64,000 nucleotides of DNA from Terriglobia bacterium. GTDB lineage: Bacteria; Acidobacteriota; Terriglobia; Terriglobales; Acidobacteriaceae. The stretch lies in contig JAIQFD010000006.1 in the NCBI GenBank assembly GCA_020073495.1, positions 62,001 to 126,000 on the forward strand, given 5' to 3'. A program made the translations under genes and the position numbers. Shown here one piece after another: positions 22,555 to 31,148 of the stretch. Below the pieces are notes generated by a model. That model searched no databases. It saw only the letters and a program-made list of their open reading frames with translations, and was not told the DNA's origin. Position 1 is the first letter of the stretch; each line of letters begins with the position of its first letter.

Positions 22555-23472
22555 TCATCGGCGTTTGCGTGTTGGTCCGACCAGACCGCGGCCGGGAGCA
22601 GGACGACGTCTCGGCGGCTTTGGTCTGATGGCTGATGGCTGACGGCTGATGGCTTTCTTCAGCGACGCCATCTCCACCGCGCTCAGCGCCGCCTCAAAAC
22701 CCTTGTTGCCCAGCTTCAGTCCGGCGCGGTCGATGGCCTGTTCCAGATTTTCGCAGGTCAGGACGCCATAGGCATGCGGCACGCCGGTCTCCTGCGCCGA
22801 TTGGCCGATCCCGCGCGTGACCTCCTCTGCGATGTGCTCGTAGTGCGAGGTCTCGCCGCGGATGATGCAGCCCAGGCAGATCACCGCGTCCATGCCACCC
22901 TGGGTCAGCTTGCGTGCCGCCAGCGGCAGTTCGAACGAGCCCGGCACGCGGACGACGGTGATGTCAGTGTCGAGGGCGCCGGTGCGCCGCAGCGCGTCCA
23001 GCGCACCGTTCAAGAGCCGCTCGGTGATGAATGCATTGAACCGGCTGACCACGATGCCGAACTTCTTGCCCGCCGCGTTCAGTTCGCCCAGCTTCTTCGC
23101 CGGTCCCTCACGCCAGTCTTTCGTATAGGAGAAGATGGCCAGGCGTCCCTTGCGCGCCGGCAACTCGACCGAAAACATGCGCGCACCCCAGCCGGTGTCG
23201 GCAATGTCGGCGACGACCTTGAACTTCCGCTTCTTCGCGATCTCGTAGAGCACGTCGGCGGAGTCGCACTCGATCACCAGGTCGGCGTCGGGAAAGCCTT
23301 TGCCGGCGCCGATCTCCACCCCCGCCTCACGCGCGTCGAGCTTGATGCCCTTGCTACGCCGGCCGTCCCAGGCCTCGCCGCGGGTGAGCCCCAGCGAGTC
23401 GAAAAAGTCCACCAGCGCAGAGAACTCCTTCTCGTTGGCTGCGACCAGCAATTTGTGGATGGATCGAATCAT
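22555..23472 (-). CDS. ribH: 6,7-dimethyl-8-ribityllumazine synthase with N-terminal VOC-like domain
   Basis: Penultimate enzyme of riboflavin synthesis, condensing the ribityl-uracil amine with dihydroxybutanone phosphate. The synthase domain covers about residues 130-280: GIVVSRFNAFITERLLNGA, VPGSFELPLAARKL, CLGCIIRGETSHYEHI (catalytic His) and LEQAIDRAGLKLGNKGFEAALSAVEM. A normal enzyme is ~155 residues; this one is 305. The first ~125 residues (HKLLVAANEKEFSALVDFFDSLG ... DTGWGARMFSVELP ... LAIFSY) resemble a glyoxalase/VOC fold. The C-terminus ends in an odd basic tail (PKPPRRRPAPGRG) whose first part, KKAISRQPSAI, is read from tandem CAGCCAT words. Start set at MIRSIHKLL; an ATG eight codons upstream lies in a repeat. 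Confidence 0.9.
   Translation of the reverse strand: MIRSIHKLLVAANEKEFSALVDFFDSLGLTRGEAWDGRRSKGIKLDAREAGVEIGAGKGFPDADLVIECDSADVLYEIAKKRKFKVVADIADTGWGARMFSVELPARKGRLAIFSYTKDWREGPAKKLGELNAAGKKFGIVVSRFNAFITERLLNGALDALRRTGALDTDITVVRVPGSFELPLAARKLTQGGMDAVICLGCIIRGETSHYEHIAEEVTRGIGQSAQETGVPHAYGVLTCENLEQAIDRAGLKLGNKGFEAALSAVEMASLKKAISRQPSAIRPKPPRRRPAPGRGLVGPTRKRR
22624..22660. repeat. tandem TGATGGC words inside the ribH 3' end
   Basis: The words CTGATGGCTGATGGCTGACG and GCTGATGGC follow each other, read through in frame on the minus strand as the end of ribH. Elsewhere in this genome such word repeats lie between genes. Confidence 0.65.
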
Positions 23473-23483
23473 CAGAAAACCAA

Positions 23484-23555
23484 ACCACGGAGACACTGAG
23501 GCACGGAGAAAACCTATCAGAAAACCTCCGTATCTCCGTGCCTCCGTAGTTTCTC
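23484..23555. repeat. inverted tandem-word repeat between crotonase gene and ribH
   Basis: Left arm has words CCACGGAG and GGCACGGAG (23484-23509); right arm has CCTCCGT, TCTCCGTGCC and TCCGTAG (23525-23550), complementary to the left. It fills the spacer between the ribH start and the enoyl-CoA hydratase stop. Confidence 0.7.
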
Positions 23556-23557
23556 TT

Positions 23558-24361
23558 CTATTTTCCCTTGAAGTTGGCCGCGCGCTTTTCCAAAAACGCC
23601 CGGGTGCCTTCCTTCTTGTCTTCGGTGGCGCAGCAGACGCCGAACAGCGTGGCCTCCAGGTACAGGCCCTCGGCGAGGGTCATCTCCATGCCCTTGTGCA
23701 CCGCCTCCATGCAGTACTGGATGGCTAGCGGGGCGTTGGCAATGATCTTCTTGGCGATGGCTTCGGCGCGCGGGATGAGCTCTGCCGCCGGGACCACCTC
23801 GTTCACCAGCCCGATGCGGTGCGCTTCCTGTGCCGAGATCATGTCGCCGGTCAGCAGGATCTGGAACGCGAGGCCTTTTCCCACCAGGCGTGATAGCCGC
23901 TGGCTCCCGCCGTAGCCGGGGATGATGCCCAGCTTCACCTCGGGCTGGCCGAGCTTGGCGTTTTCGCTGGCCAGGCGCATGGTGCACGCCAGGGCCAGTT
24001 CGCATCCGCCGCCCAGCGCGAATCCATTGACGCACGCGATCACCGGCTTGCCCAGGTTCTCGATCAGGTCGAGCACAGCCTGGCCGCGGTGCGTGTATTC
24101 CTTGGCTTCGATCACGTCCTTGACCGCGAGCTCGTTGACGTCGGCGCCGGCGACGAACGACTTCTCGCCCTCCCCGGTCAGGATGACGACGCGAACCTCG
24201 GTGTCATCTTTCAGTGCGGTAAAGACGCGCCGCAGCTCTTCCATGGTTGCCGCGTTCAGCGCGTTCAGGACCTTGGGCCGCGCGATGGTGACATACGCGA
24301 TTTGGTCCCTCTTGTCGAACTTCAGGTTCTCGTAGGTTTGCGTAATAGTCGCAGAAGACAT
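23558..24361 (-). CDS. enoyl-CoA hydratase (crotonase family)
   Basis: Hydrates 2-enoyl-CoA to 3-hydroxyacyl-CoA. 267 residues. Both catalytic glutamates of true hydratases are present, in NGFALGGGCELALAC and in LGQPEVKLGIIPGYGG, and the oxyanion-hole Gly residues are kept (SFVAGADVNEL). Comes 18 bp after the 3-hydroxyacyl-CoA dehydrogenase gene, in an operon with a thiolase; together the three interconvert acetyl-CoA and crotonyl-CoA-type intermediates. The direction (degradation or synthesis) cannot be told. Confidence 0.93.
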   Translation of the reverse strand: MSSATITQTYENLKFDKRDQIAYVTIARPKVLNALNAATMEELRRVFTALKDDTEVRVVILTGEGEKSFVAGADVNELAVKDVIEAKEYTHRGQAVLDLIENLGKPVIACVNGFALGGGCELALACTMRLASENAKLGQPEVKLGIIPGYGGSQRLSRLVGKGLAFQILLTGDMISAQEAHRIGLVNEVVPAAELIPRAEAIAKKIIANAPLAIQYCMEAVHKGMEMTLAEGLYLEATLFGVCCATEDKKEGTRAFLEKRAANFKGK

Positions 24362-24379
24362 AATGACCTCGGTCGCTAG

Positions 24380-25300
24380 TTATACAGTTTTGATCTTCTC
24401 CGCCGATGCTAGCCCTTGTAGCGCGGCGTCCTGAGGCGCGGGCTTCTCCGGATTGGACCAGTCGTAAAAGCCCTTGCCCGACTTCTTGCCGTACCAGCCC
24501 GCCATGATCATGCGCTTGAGCAGCGGCGGCGAGGCGAAGCGCCGCTCCTTGAACTCGTCGAACATGACGTGGGTGATGTAGTAGGTGGTGTCGAGGCCGA
24601 CGAAATCGAGCAGCGTGAATGGGCCCATGGGGTAGCCGCAGCCCAGCTTCATCGCCAGGTCGATGTCGGTGATCGAGCCGACACCCTCTTCGTAGGCGCG
24701 GATGGCATCGAGCAGGTACGGCACCAGCAGCCGGTTGACGATGAAGCCGGTCTTATCCGATGTGCGCACCGGCGTCTTGCCCACGCTCTGGGCGAATGCG
24801 TACGCCTGCTCGAACACTGCGGGGTCGGTGGTGATGGTGCGGACCACTTCGACCAACTGCATCAGCGGCACGGGGTTGAAGAAGTGTAGCCCGACAAAGC
24901 GATCCTGCCGCTTGGTCGCCGCCATCAACTCAGTGATGGAGATGGACGAGGTGTTAGAGGCGAAGATCGCCTCCTTCTTCACGATTGCGTCCAGCGCCGC
25001 GTACATCTTCTTCTTCTCTTCGAGGTTCTCGATGATGGCTTCGATGATCAGATCGCAGTCGGCCAGATCTTCCTTCCTGAGTGTGCCCTTAAGGCGGGCG
25101 CGGATCGTTTCGGGCGTGTCCTTGAGCTTGCCTTTTTCCGCGAACTTGGCCAACGACTTCTCGATCCCGGCAAAGCCCTTGTCGATGAAGCGCTGTTCGG
25201 CCTCGAGCGAGATGACTTCGTAACCCGCCGTGGCGGTCACCTGCGCGATTCCCGAGCCCATCAACCCACAGCCCAGAACACCAACTTTCTTAATGGCCAT
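24380..25300 (-). CDS. 3-hydroxybutyryl-CoA dehydrogenase
   Basis: NAD(P)-dependent oxidation of 3-hydroxyacyl-CoA. Rossmann motif GVLGCGLMGSGIAQ at residues 7-20; the catalytic His-Glu region is in VGLHFFNPVPLMQLVEVV; the C-terminal dimer domain shows DKTGFIVNRLLVPYLLDAI and DIDLAMKLGCGYPMGPFTLLDFVGLD. 306 residues, a stand-alone short-chain enzyme (PaaH/Hbd type) rather than a FadB fusion. Sits between the thiolase and crotonase genes. Confidence 0.94.
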   Translation of the reverse strand: MAIKKVGVLGCGLMGSGIAQVTATAGYEVISLEAEQRFIDKGFAGIEKSLAKFAEKGKLKDTPETIRARLKGTLRKEDLADCDLIIEAIIENLEEKKKMYAALDAIVKKEAIFASNTSSISITELMAATKRQDRFVGLHFFNPVPLMQLVEVVRTITTDPAVFEQAYAFAQSVGKTPVRTSDKTGFIVNRLLVPYLLDAIRAYEEGVGSITDIDLAMKLGCGYPMGPFTLLDFVGLDTTYYITHVMFDEFKERRFASPPLLKRMIMAGWYGKKSGKGFYDWSNPEKPAPQDAALQGLASAEKIKTV

Positions 25301-25330
25301 ATTGAATGCTCCAATGATTTCCGTCTTTTA

Positions 25331-25359
25331 TGACATCCCTCGCTTCGCTCGGGATGTCA
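25331..25359. repeat. palindrome between thiolase and dehydrogenase genes
   Basis: TGACATCCC and GGGATGTCA form a perfect 9-bp stem around TCGCTTCGCTC, itself partly palindromic. The central part CCCTCGCTTCGCTCGGGAT is shared with the interspersed element at 9981. No T-run follows on the minus strand. Confidence 0.75.
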
Positions 25360-25371
25360 AGAAAAGAGACC

Positions 25372-26568
25372 CTAGCGTTGCAAGTTCTCCACGATCACTG
25401 CGATCCCTTGGCCCCCGCCGATGCAGGCGGTGGCCAAGCCGTACTTACCCTTGCGCCGGCGCAGCTCATAAAGAAGAGTCAGCACCAGGCGCGTGCCGGT
25501 GGCGCCCAGCGGGTGCCCCAGCGCGATCGCTCCGCCGTTCACGTTCACCTTATTTCTATCCAGCCCGAGCTCTTTCTCGACCGCAAGGTACTGCGCTGCG
25601 AAGGCCTCGTTGACCTCGATCAGATCGATGTCCTCGAGCTTCAGCCCGGCTTTCTGGAGAGCGATCTTCGACGACGGCACCGGCCCCTGGCCCATGATCT
25701 TCGGATCCACGCCCGCAATGCCCCAGCTCACCAGCCGTCCCATCGGCTTGAGTCCGCGTTTCTCGGCGTCGGCCAGAGGCATCAGGACCACTGCCGCGCC
25801 GCCGTCCACAATGCCGCTGGCGTTGCCGGCGGTGATGTTCTTGCCGAATGCGGGCTTGAGCTTCGCCAGCCCATCCATAGTGGTCTCGGGACGGAGGTGG
25901 TCGTCCTGCTCAAACATCTCGCCCGTCGGCTCGCGCTTGCGGTTCCTGAGCGGCACCGGCGTGATCTCCTCTTTCAGGCGGCACGATTTCTGCGCGTCCG
26001 CGGCGAGCTTCTGTGAACGCAAGGAGAACTCGTCCATCGCCTGCCGCGTGATGCCCTGCTGGTCGCCGTAGAGTTCCGCCGTCTGCGCCATGTAGAGGCC
26101 GCACTGGGTGTCGAGCAGCGCCACCATCAGCGAGTCTTCGAGCTTGCCTTCACCCAGGCCGAAGCCCCAGCGCGCGCCGCGGACGACGTGCGGCGCCATG
26201 GACATGCTCTCCATGCCGCCGGCCAGCACAGTCTTCGCTTCGCCGAGCTGGATCATCTGCGCCGCCGAGACGATGGCCTGCATACCCGAGCCGCACAGTC
26301 GGTTGACGGTGAGCGCGGGTGTCTCGACGGGCAGACCCGCCTTCAGCGCCACGTGGCGCGCCCCGTAGAGCGCGTCACCCGAGGTCTGCTGCGCGTTGCC
26401 GAAGACGGCGTGGTCGATCTCTCTGGCTTCCACTCCGGCGCGCCGGATGGCTTCCTTGCCGGCGACGGCCCCGAGTTCCTGGGCGGTGAAATCGCGCAGC
26501 TTGCCGCCGTAGCGGCCCATGGGCGTGCGCGCTCCGTTCACGATGGCGATGTCGGATGGTTTCAGCAT
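25372..26568 (-). CDS. acetyl-CoA C-acetyltransferase (thiolase)
   Basis: Condenses or cleaves acetoacetyl-CoA and similar thioesters. Start set at MLKPSDIAIVNGARTPMGRYGG; the 32 in-frame codons upstream come from an AT-rich word repeat. The nucleophilic Cys is in LTVNRLCGSGMQAIV; the other active-site residues are in NEAFAAQYLAV, GGAIALGHPLGATGTR (His) and ATACIGGGQGIAV (second Cys). 398 residues, typical biosynthetic-type thiolase. First gene of the acyl-CoA operon. Confidence 0.94.
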   Translation of the reverse strand: MLKPSDIAIVNGARTPMGRYGGKLRDFTAQELGAVAGKEAIRRAGVEAREIDHAVFGNAQQTSGDALYGARHVALKAGLPVETPALTVNRLCGSGMQAIVSAAQMIQLGEAKTVLAGGMESMSMAPHVVRGARWGFGLGEGKLEDSLMVALLDTQCGLYMAQTAELYGDQQGITRQAMDEFSLRSQKLAADAQKSCRLKEEITPVPLRNRKREPTGEMFEQDDHLRPETTMDGLAKLKPAFGKNITAGNASGIVDGGAAVVLMPLADAEKRGLKPMGRLVSWGIAGVDPKIMGQGPVPSSKIALQKAGLKLEDIDLIEVNEAFAAQYLAVEKELGLDRNKVNVNGGAIALGHPLGATGTRLVLTLLYELRRRKGKYGLATACIGGGQGIAVIVENLQR

Positions 26569-26628
26569 GGGCCTCTGACAGACAGGAAAGGTGCGGTGGT
26601 GCGAAACGGATGAGTTTATCAGAAGGAG

Positions 26629-26732
26629 TTGGGTGATTTGTAATCTGCGATTTGTAATTTGCAAAGTAAGTAGGAAGCAGCGATCGGCACCGACAGCCGC
26701 AGCACTTTACAAATCACAGATTCAACTTTCCA
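26629..26732. repeat. inverted tandem-word repeat upstream of the thiolase gene
   Basis: Left arm words GTGATTTGTAATCTGCGATT and TGTAATTTGCAAAG (26629-26667); right arm words TTTACAAATCACAGATTCAA and TTTCCAAATTC (26705-26736), complementary in part to the left. Same design as the other word-repeat elements, with different words. Confidence 0.65.
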
Positions 26733-26735
26733 AAT

Positions 26736-26960
26736 TCAGGCCGCATCGGTGATCTTGCCGAAGTGGGTCTGGCACTCTTCGCAAAACCAGTGTGGCGCTT
26801 CTTCCTTCATGACACCGACCAGATCGGCGTCGCGGAGATTGATGCTCTCCGCCGTATCGGTGGTGTGGGAACCATAGGCGACACGCACCACGCCGAGGGA
26901 GGAACCGCAACTGGGACAGGCAGGACGAGGACGTTGCTTGGCGCGATTGTGATCCGGCAT
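26736..26960 (-). CDS. small zinc-ribbon-like protein
   Basis: 74 residues, start set at MPDHNRAKQRPRP because GGAGGTGG lies seven bases upstream. Two CxxC pairs, CPSCGS near residue 14 and FCEECQ near residue 61, could hold one zinc. The middle is polar with DADLVGVMKEE. No family recognised and no neighbour points to a role; it is 71 bp downstream of the TPR-GAF gene and may be cotranscribed. Confidence 0.65.
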   Translation of the reverse strand: MPDHNRAKQRPRPACPSCGSSLGVVRVAYGSHTTDTAESINLRDADLVGVMKEEAPHWFCEECQTHFGKITDAA

Positions 26961-27031
26961 GGGCCACCTCCGGACAGTCAAGCGCAGCATACGCCTACTG
27001 CAAAGCGGAATCCAGGACATGGGGGACGGAG

Positions 27032-29605
27032 CTAGCTGGCGGCCGCGGCGGCGGTCTCGTACTGCGGCGCCAGCGATTGGGCCTTGCCCCCGCCCTCGGT
27101 CTTGGCGACCTCCAGCGCGGTATCGGCGCGGTTGATGACCTCGGTGACGATGTCGATGGGGTCGAATTTCTGTTGCACTACGGCTTCCGCGATCCCGACC
27201 GTCATCACGACCTCGCGGTTGGTGCCGGGGAGCTTGGTCCCGTTCATCACCTTGCGCAGCTTGTCCACCACGAAGAAGGCGTTCTTCTCGCTGGTGTCCG
27301 CGAGGACCACTGCGATGGTGGTTAGCTCGTAGTGCACCGCGACATCGTTCTGCCGGATGTGCGAGCAGACGGACTGCCCGATGGTCTGCATCAGATTCTC
27401 CACGGCGGTCTCGCCCACCTCCTTGACCATGGCGGCCGGCTTGCCGAAATGCAGCAGCATGACCGTGCAGGTCGAATTCTGCTGCAGTGCACGCCGCGTT
27501 TCGGAGAGCATGACGTCAAGATAAGAAGACCGTTTCAGCAGTCCGGATTTTTCGTCGGTGACAGCCAGGGTCTTCATCAGGCTGCGCAGCTTCGCGTTTT
27601 GCACCGCCTGTTGGGTCTGGTCGGCGATGGTCTTGAGCACCACGATGTCGGTCTGGCGCCACTCGCGCGGGCGGTCGCACTGCTCCAGGATGAGGATGCC
27701 GACGTGTTCGTCGCCGTCCATCAGCGGCACCGCGAGCACCGACTGGATGCCAAGCGAAGCGATGTAGGCCGATGCGGGGTCGTTGGTCGAGCGCGTGTTG
27801 CCGATCGCGACCACTCCGTCCGTAACCAGCTTCCCCTGCAGAGTGTTGATCAGCTTGACCAGCGCCATCACCTCCGACTGCTTGACGCTGGTGCTGCAAT
27901 ACTCCAGCGCGGCCGAGGGCGGCTTGCCCGGCGTGCACAATCCGGCCACGCAGCGGCTGGCGCTCCAGTGGCGCCCGACGTCGTTCACGCAGGTGAACAG
28001 TACGCTCTTCACGTTGCCCTGGCGGTAGATGTTGCGCGTGATCTCGGTGACGCGGGAGATGTTGTCCACCGCGCTCTCGTTGGCCATCGCCTGCGCCGCG
28101 GCAGCCGATGGCGCGGGAATGGATCCGGTCACGACCGGCACCGGTATGGACCCCGTCACCTGCGGCACCGGGGGGGTGTCCGCGTACTTCGGGACGAATC
28201 CCGCGTTCGCGTACAGCAGGTGGAGCTTTTCGTTCTTCTCTTCCTCGCGCGGGAACAGCTTGGCGATGCGCTCGATGCGCTCCAGGGCCTTCGAGCGCAT
28301 CGAGTATTGCAGGAAGATCTCGGCCTGGAGCATGAAGTCCTCGAGGACGGTGGGCTCTTTCTCCTCGACCGGCTTCTCCTCCTGCTGCTCGTCCACCCCG
28401 CCCGCGATCTTCAGCCGCCCGGCGATGGCGTTGAACCGGCTGGTCTCGATCTTGCCGCGCAGCATCTCCATGCGCTTGTGGTGACCGGGCTCGTAGGGGT
28501 CCACCTCGGCCGCACGATCCAGCGAGTCAGCGGCCTTCAGGAAATTGCCGGCAGCGAAATACAGTTCGAACAGCTTCAGCAGAGCGTCGCTGTAGTCGTG
28601 CTCCCGATTGGTGGAGTTGTACATCTCCACCATGTATTCCAGAAACTCGAAGCCGACCGGATGCTTGTCAACCACCAGGTCCTTCAGCAGGGCGACGAAC
28701 TCGCGACGCCGATTGCGCTTGACCTCGTGCTCCTCCAGACGGTGAGCGGCCGCCAGAGCCTTATCGCCATGCTCGGTGTCGAGCATGGCGCCGATCAGCC
28801 TGGCCACTTCGTCGGCCTGCTTGGAGTCGCGCTCGTAGAGCGCCCAGATGTACGGCTCAGCGTCGAGCGGCCTCCGTGCCGCCAGGAGCGTCCGGCCATA
28901 CGTCTCGCAGATGTCGATGCGCGGCTCAGGGCCGGTGGCGAACGGACTGAGGACCGTGACCGCCCGGTCGGATTGCTTCTGCGCCAGCAGCGTCCGGCCC
29001 AGGGCCAAGGCGGCGTCGGCGTTCGATCCATCCAGAGCGTTGGCGCGTTCGTAGCACTCGCGCGGATCCTTGCCTTCCTGCTGCACCAGGTTCCCGGCCT
29101 GGAGAAAGGCAGTTGCGGCAGTCTTGCCGTCGCCCAGTTCCGAAGCGATCTCCCCCTGGCGCTGGTAATTGGTGAGTGACGGTTCCAGGAGGACCACCCG
29201 TTGCAGCGCCTTAAAGGCATCAGCCTTGCGGCCTTTGCCGAGGAAGCCTTCGACCGCCTGGTGATAAGTGTCCAGGGCTTCCCTCTTGTCCTTCTTCTCG
29301 ATCAGCTGGGCGTAGCGCGCCATCTGCTCCACGGTCGGCGTGGTCAGGCGCGCCAGTTTCTTATAAGTGATGGCGGCCTTCCCCACGTCACCGATCTGGG
29401 CCAGGCGGTCGTAGCTCACCGCGAGCAGTTCGATCGCCTGCTCCGTCTGGTTCAGGGAGATGCAGAGATCAGCCGCAGTCTGGCGGACCGAATCGTTATT
29501 CGGGTCTTCTTCGAGGATCTCCAGGTATTCTTCGAGAGCGTCTTTCTGTTTGCCCTTCTGGAGATACTTCTCGGCTTTTTCCAGACGTTTTTGAAGGTCT
29601 GCCAT
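27032..29605 (-). CDS. TPR protein with GAF and degenerate GGDEF domains
   Basis: 857 residues, cytosolic. Start set at MADLQKRLEKAEKYLQKGKQ. The first ~480 residues are helical TPR-like repeats (KDALEEYLEILEEDPNND, AAITYKKLARL, AADSLDRAAEVDPYEPGH). A Pro/Val-rich linker follows, then a GAF-type domain at about 530-670 (SVLAVPLMDGDEHVGILILEQ). The last ~175 residues have the GGDEF fold (VTDEKSGLLKRSSYLDVML) but the signature is lost: where RYGGDEF should be there is HYELTTI. It is therefore unlikely to make cyclic di-GMP; a sensory or scaffold role is inferred. Confidence 0.8.
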   Translation of the reverse strand: MADLQKRLEKAEKYLQKGKQKDALEEYLEILEEDPNNDSVRQTAADLCISLNQTEQAIELLAVSYDRLAQIGDVGKAAITYKKLARLTTPTVEQMARYAQLIEKKDKREALDTYHQAVEGFLGKGRKADAFKALQRVVLLEPSLTNYQRQGEIASELGDGKTAATAFLQAGNLVQQEGKDPRECYERANALDGSNADAALALGRTLLAQKQSDRAVTVLSPFATGPEPRIDICETYGRTLLAARRPLDAEPYIWALYERDSKQADEVARLIGAMLDTEHGDKALAAAHRLEEHEVKRNRRREFVALLKDLVVDKHPVGFEFLEYMVEMYNSTNREHDYSDALLKLFELYFAAGNFLKAADSLDRAAEVDPYEPGHHKRMEMLRGKIETSRFNAIAGRLKIAGGVDEQQEEKPVEEKEPTVLEDFMLQAEIFLQYSMRSKALERIERIAKLFPREEEKNEKLHLLYANAGFVPKYADTPPVPQVTGSIPVPVVTGSIPAPSAAAAQAMANESAVDNISRVTEITRNIYRQGNVKSVLFTCVNDVGRHWSASRCVAGLCTPGKPPSAALEYCSTSVKQSEVMALVKLINTLQGKLVTDGVVAIGNTRSTNDPASAYIASLGIQSVLAVPLMDGDEHVGILILEQCDRPREWRQTDIVVLKTIADQTQQAVQNAKLRSLMKTLAVTDEKSGLLKRSSYLDVMLSETRRALQQNSTCTVMLLHFGKPAAMVKEVGETAVENLMQTIGQSVCSHIRQNDVAVHYELTTIAVVLADTSEKNAFFVVDKLRKVMNGTKLPGTNREVVMTVGIAEAVVQQKFDPIDIVTEVINRADTALEVAKTEGGGKAQSLAPQYETAAAAAS

Positions 29606-29730
29606 GGCCGGTGGAAGCTCAATATCCCGCAGCGTGCGTAATTGTATGCGTAACTGCAAGCCGCCAGCAAACGGAGGTTTACTCACCTGCAATCATTGGT
29701 CTTAGTCCGGCCGGCCACGGATCCCACGGC

Positions 29731-31137
29731 GTGACAGCCACCCGCCGTTCTGATATAGCTGCCGCCGTGGGGGAATCCGCGGACAACCAGGTCGCCAACG
29801 AACGCGGGCTGCGCCGGCAATTGGGCGCCGGGCAGATGGCCATGGTGGGGGTCGGAGGCTCGATCGGCACCGGCCTGCTGCTGGGATCGGCGGCCGCCAT
29901 CCAGATCGCGGGCCCGGCGGTGATCTTGAGCTTCGCGCTCGCCGCCCTCATCGCGTATACCGTCGCCATGGCCATGGGCGAGTTGGCCAGCGTGCATCCC
30001 GCCGCCGGATCATTCGGGGTTTACGCCGAAATCTACCTCAACCACTGGGCCGGCTTCGTCTCCCGATCCGGCTTTTGGATCGCCATCGCCATGGCCATCG
30101 GCGGCGAGATGGTGGCCTCCGCGACGTACATGAACCAGTGGCTGCCCGGCGTGCCGGCCATCGTCTGGATCTGCATCTTCGCCGCCGCGCTACTGGCGGT
30201 GAACCTGATGAGTGTCGGCCGATACGGTTGGTTCGAATACTGGTTCGCCATGGTGAAGGTGGTCACCATGATCGCCTTCGTCGCCCTCGGAGGTGTGCTG
30301 CTGCTCACCGGGCATCTCGCGCCGCAGTACGCCGCCAATGGGGGCTTCTTCCCCAGGGGCCACGCTGCGCCCATGTACGCCATGGCTTTCGCGTTGTTCA
30401 CCTTCGCCGGCGTGGAGATGGTGGCCATCAGCTCGGGCGAGTCGCGCTCCGGACGAGACGTCGGCCGGGCCATGCGCATCGCCTTCTTCCTGCTGGCCTT
30501 CGTCTATCTGGGATCCATCGTGGTGCTGGTCGGGATCATGCCCTGGGACGGCGCAGGCGTGACCGAGAGCCCGTTCGTCACCGTCTTCAAACACGTGGGC
30601 CTGCCCGCCGCCGGGCACGTGATGAACTTCGTGGTATTGACCGCCGCGCTTTCCGGCGCCAACGCCAGCCTGTACGTGGATTCCCGCATGCTCTTCTCGC
30701 TGGCGCGCGGGGGATGCGCGCCGGCGGCCATGGGGCGCCTGAACCACTCGGGTACGCCGATGAATGCCCTGCTGGTCTCTTCCTTCGGGATCATCGTGGC
30801 GCTGGTGCTGGAACGCTGGGCGCCCAAAGACGCGTTCGTGTACATTCTCGGCGCAGCCCTGTTCGGCGCGATGCTGGCCTGGCTGGTGGCGCTGGCGGCA
30901 CACGTGGTCTTCCGCCGCCGCCTCGGCGCGGAGCAGCTCGCGGCGTTGCCCATGCGCTCGCCCGGCGGCGCCTGGCTCTCCGCTGCCGGATTAGCCGCCA
31001 TCGTCATCTCGCTGCTGACCACCTGGGGCGCATCGCCGGTGACGGTGGTCAGCGGCGTCGTCTACCTCGTCATCCTTTCTATCGCGTACCTGCTCGTCGC
31101 ACCCGGCATTCGCGAGCGACTAGCGACGAGCGACTAA
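29731..31137 (+). CDS. amino acid permease, APC family
   Basis: Membrane transporter for amino acids, of the AAT group (CycA/ProY/GabP-like). About 12 hydrophobic segments; the TM1 substrate-binding motif GVGGSIGTGLLLGS and the following AGPAVILSFALAALIAYTVAMAMGELA are typical, and LFTFAGVEMVAISSGES marks TM6. The GTG start (about 29731) was chosen to give a family-like N-terminus, but the frame is open from 29611 and a GTG at 29767 is equally possible. It lies 11 bp upstream of the PLP enzyme gene, so the two are likely cotranscribed. Substrate unknown. Confidence 0.85.
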   Translation: MTATRRSDIAAAVGESADNQVANERGLRRQLGAGQMAMVGVGGSIGTGLLLGSAAAIQIAGPAVILSFALAALIAYTVAMAMGELASVHPAAGSFGVYAEIYLNHWAGFVSRSGFWIAIAMAIGGEMVASATYMNQWLPGVPAIVWICIFAAALLAVNLMSVGRYGWFEYWFAMVKVVTMIAFVALGGVLLLTGHLAPQYAANGGFFPRGHAAPMYAMAFALFTFAGVEMVAISSGESRSGRDVGRAMRIAFFLLAFVYLGSIVVLVGIMPWDGAGVTESPFVTVFKHVGLPAAGHVMNFVVLTAALSGANASLYVDSRMLFSLARGGCAPAAMGRLNHSGTPMNALLVSSFGIIVALVLERWAPKDAFVYILGAALFGAMLAWLVALAAHVVFRRRLGAEQLAALPMRSPGGAWLSAAGLAAIVISLLTTWGASPVTVVSGVVYLVILSIAYLLVAPGIRERLATSD

Positions 31138-31148
31138 CGGCCACTACA

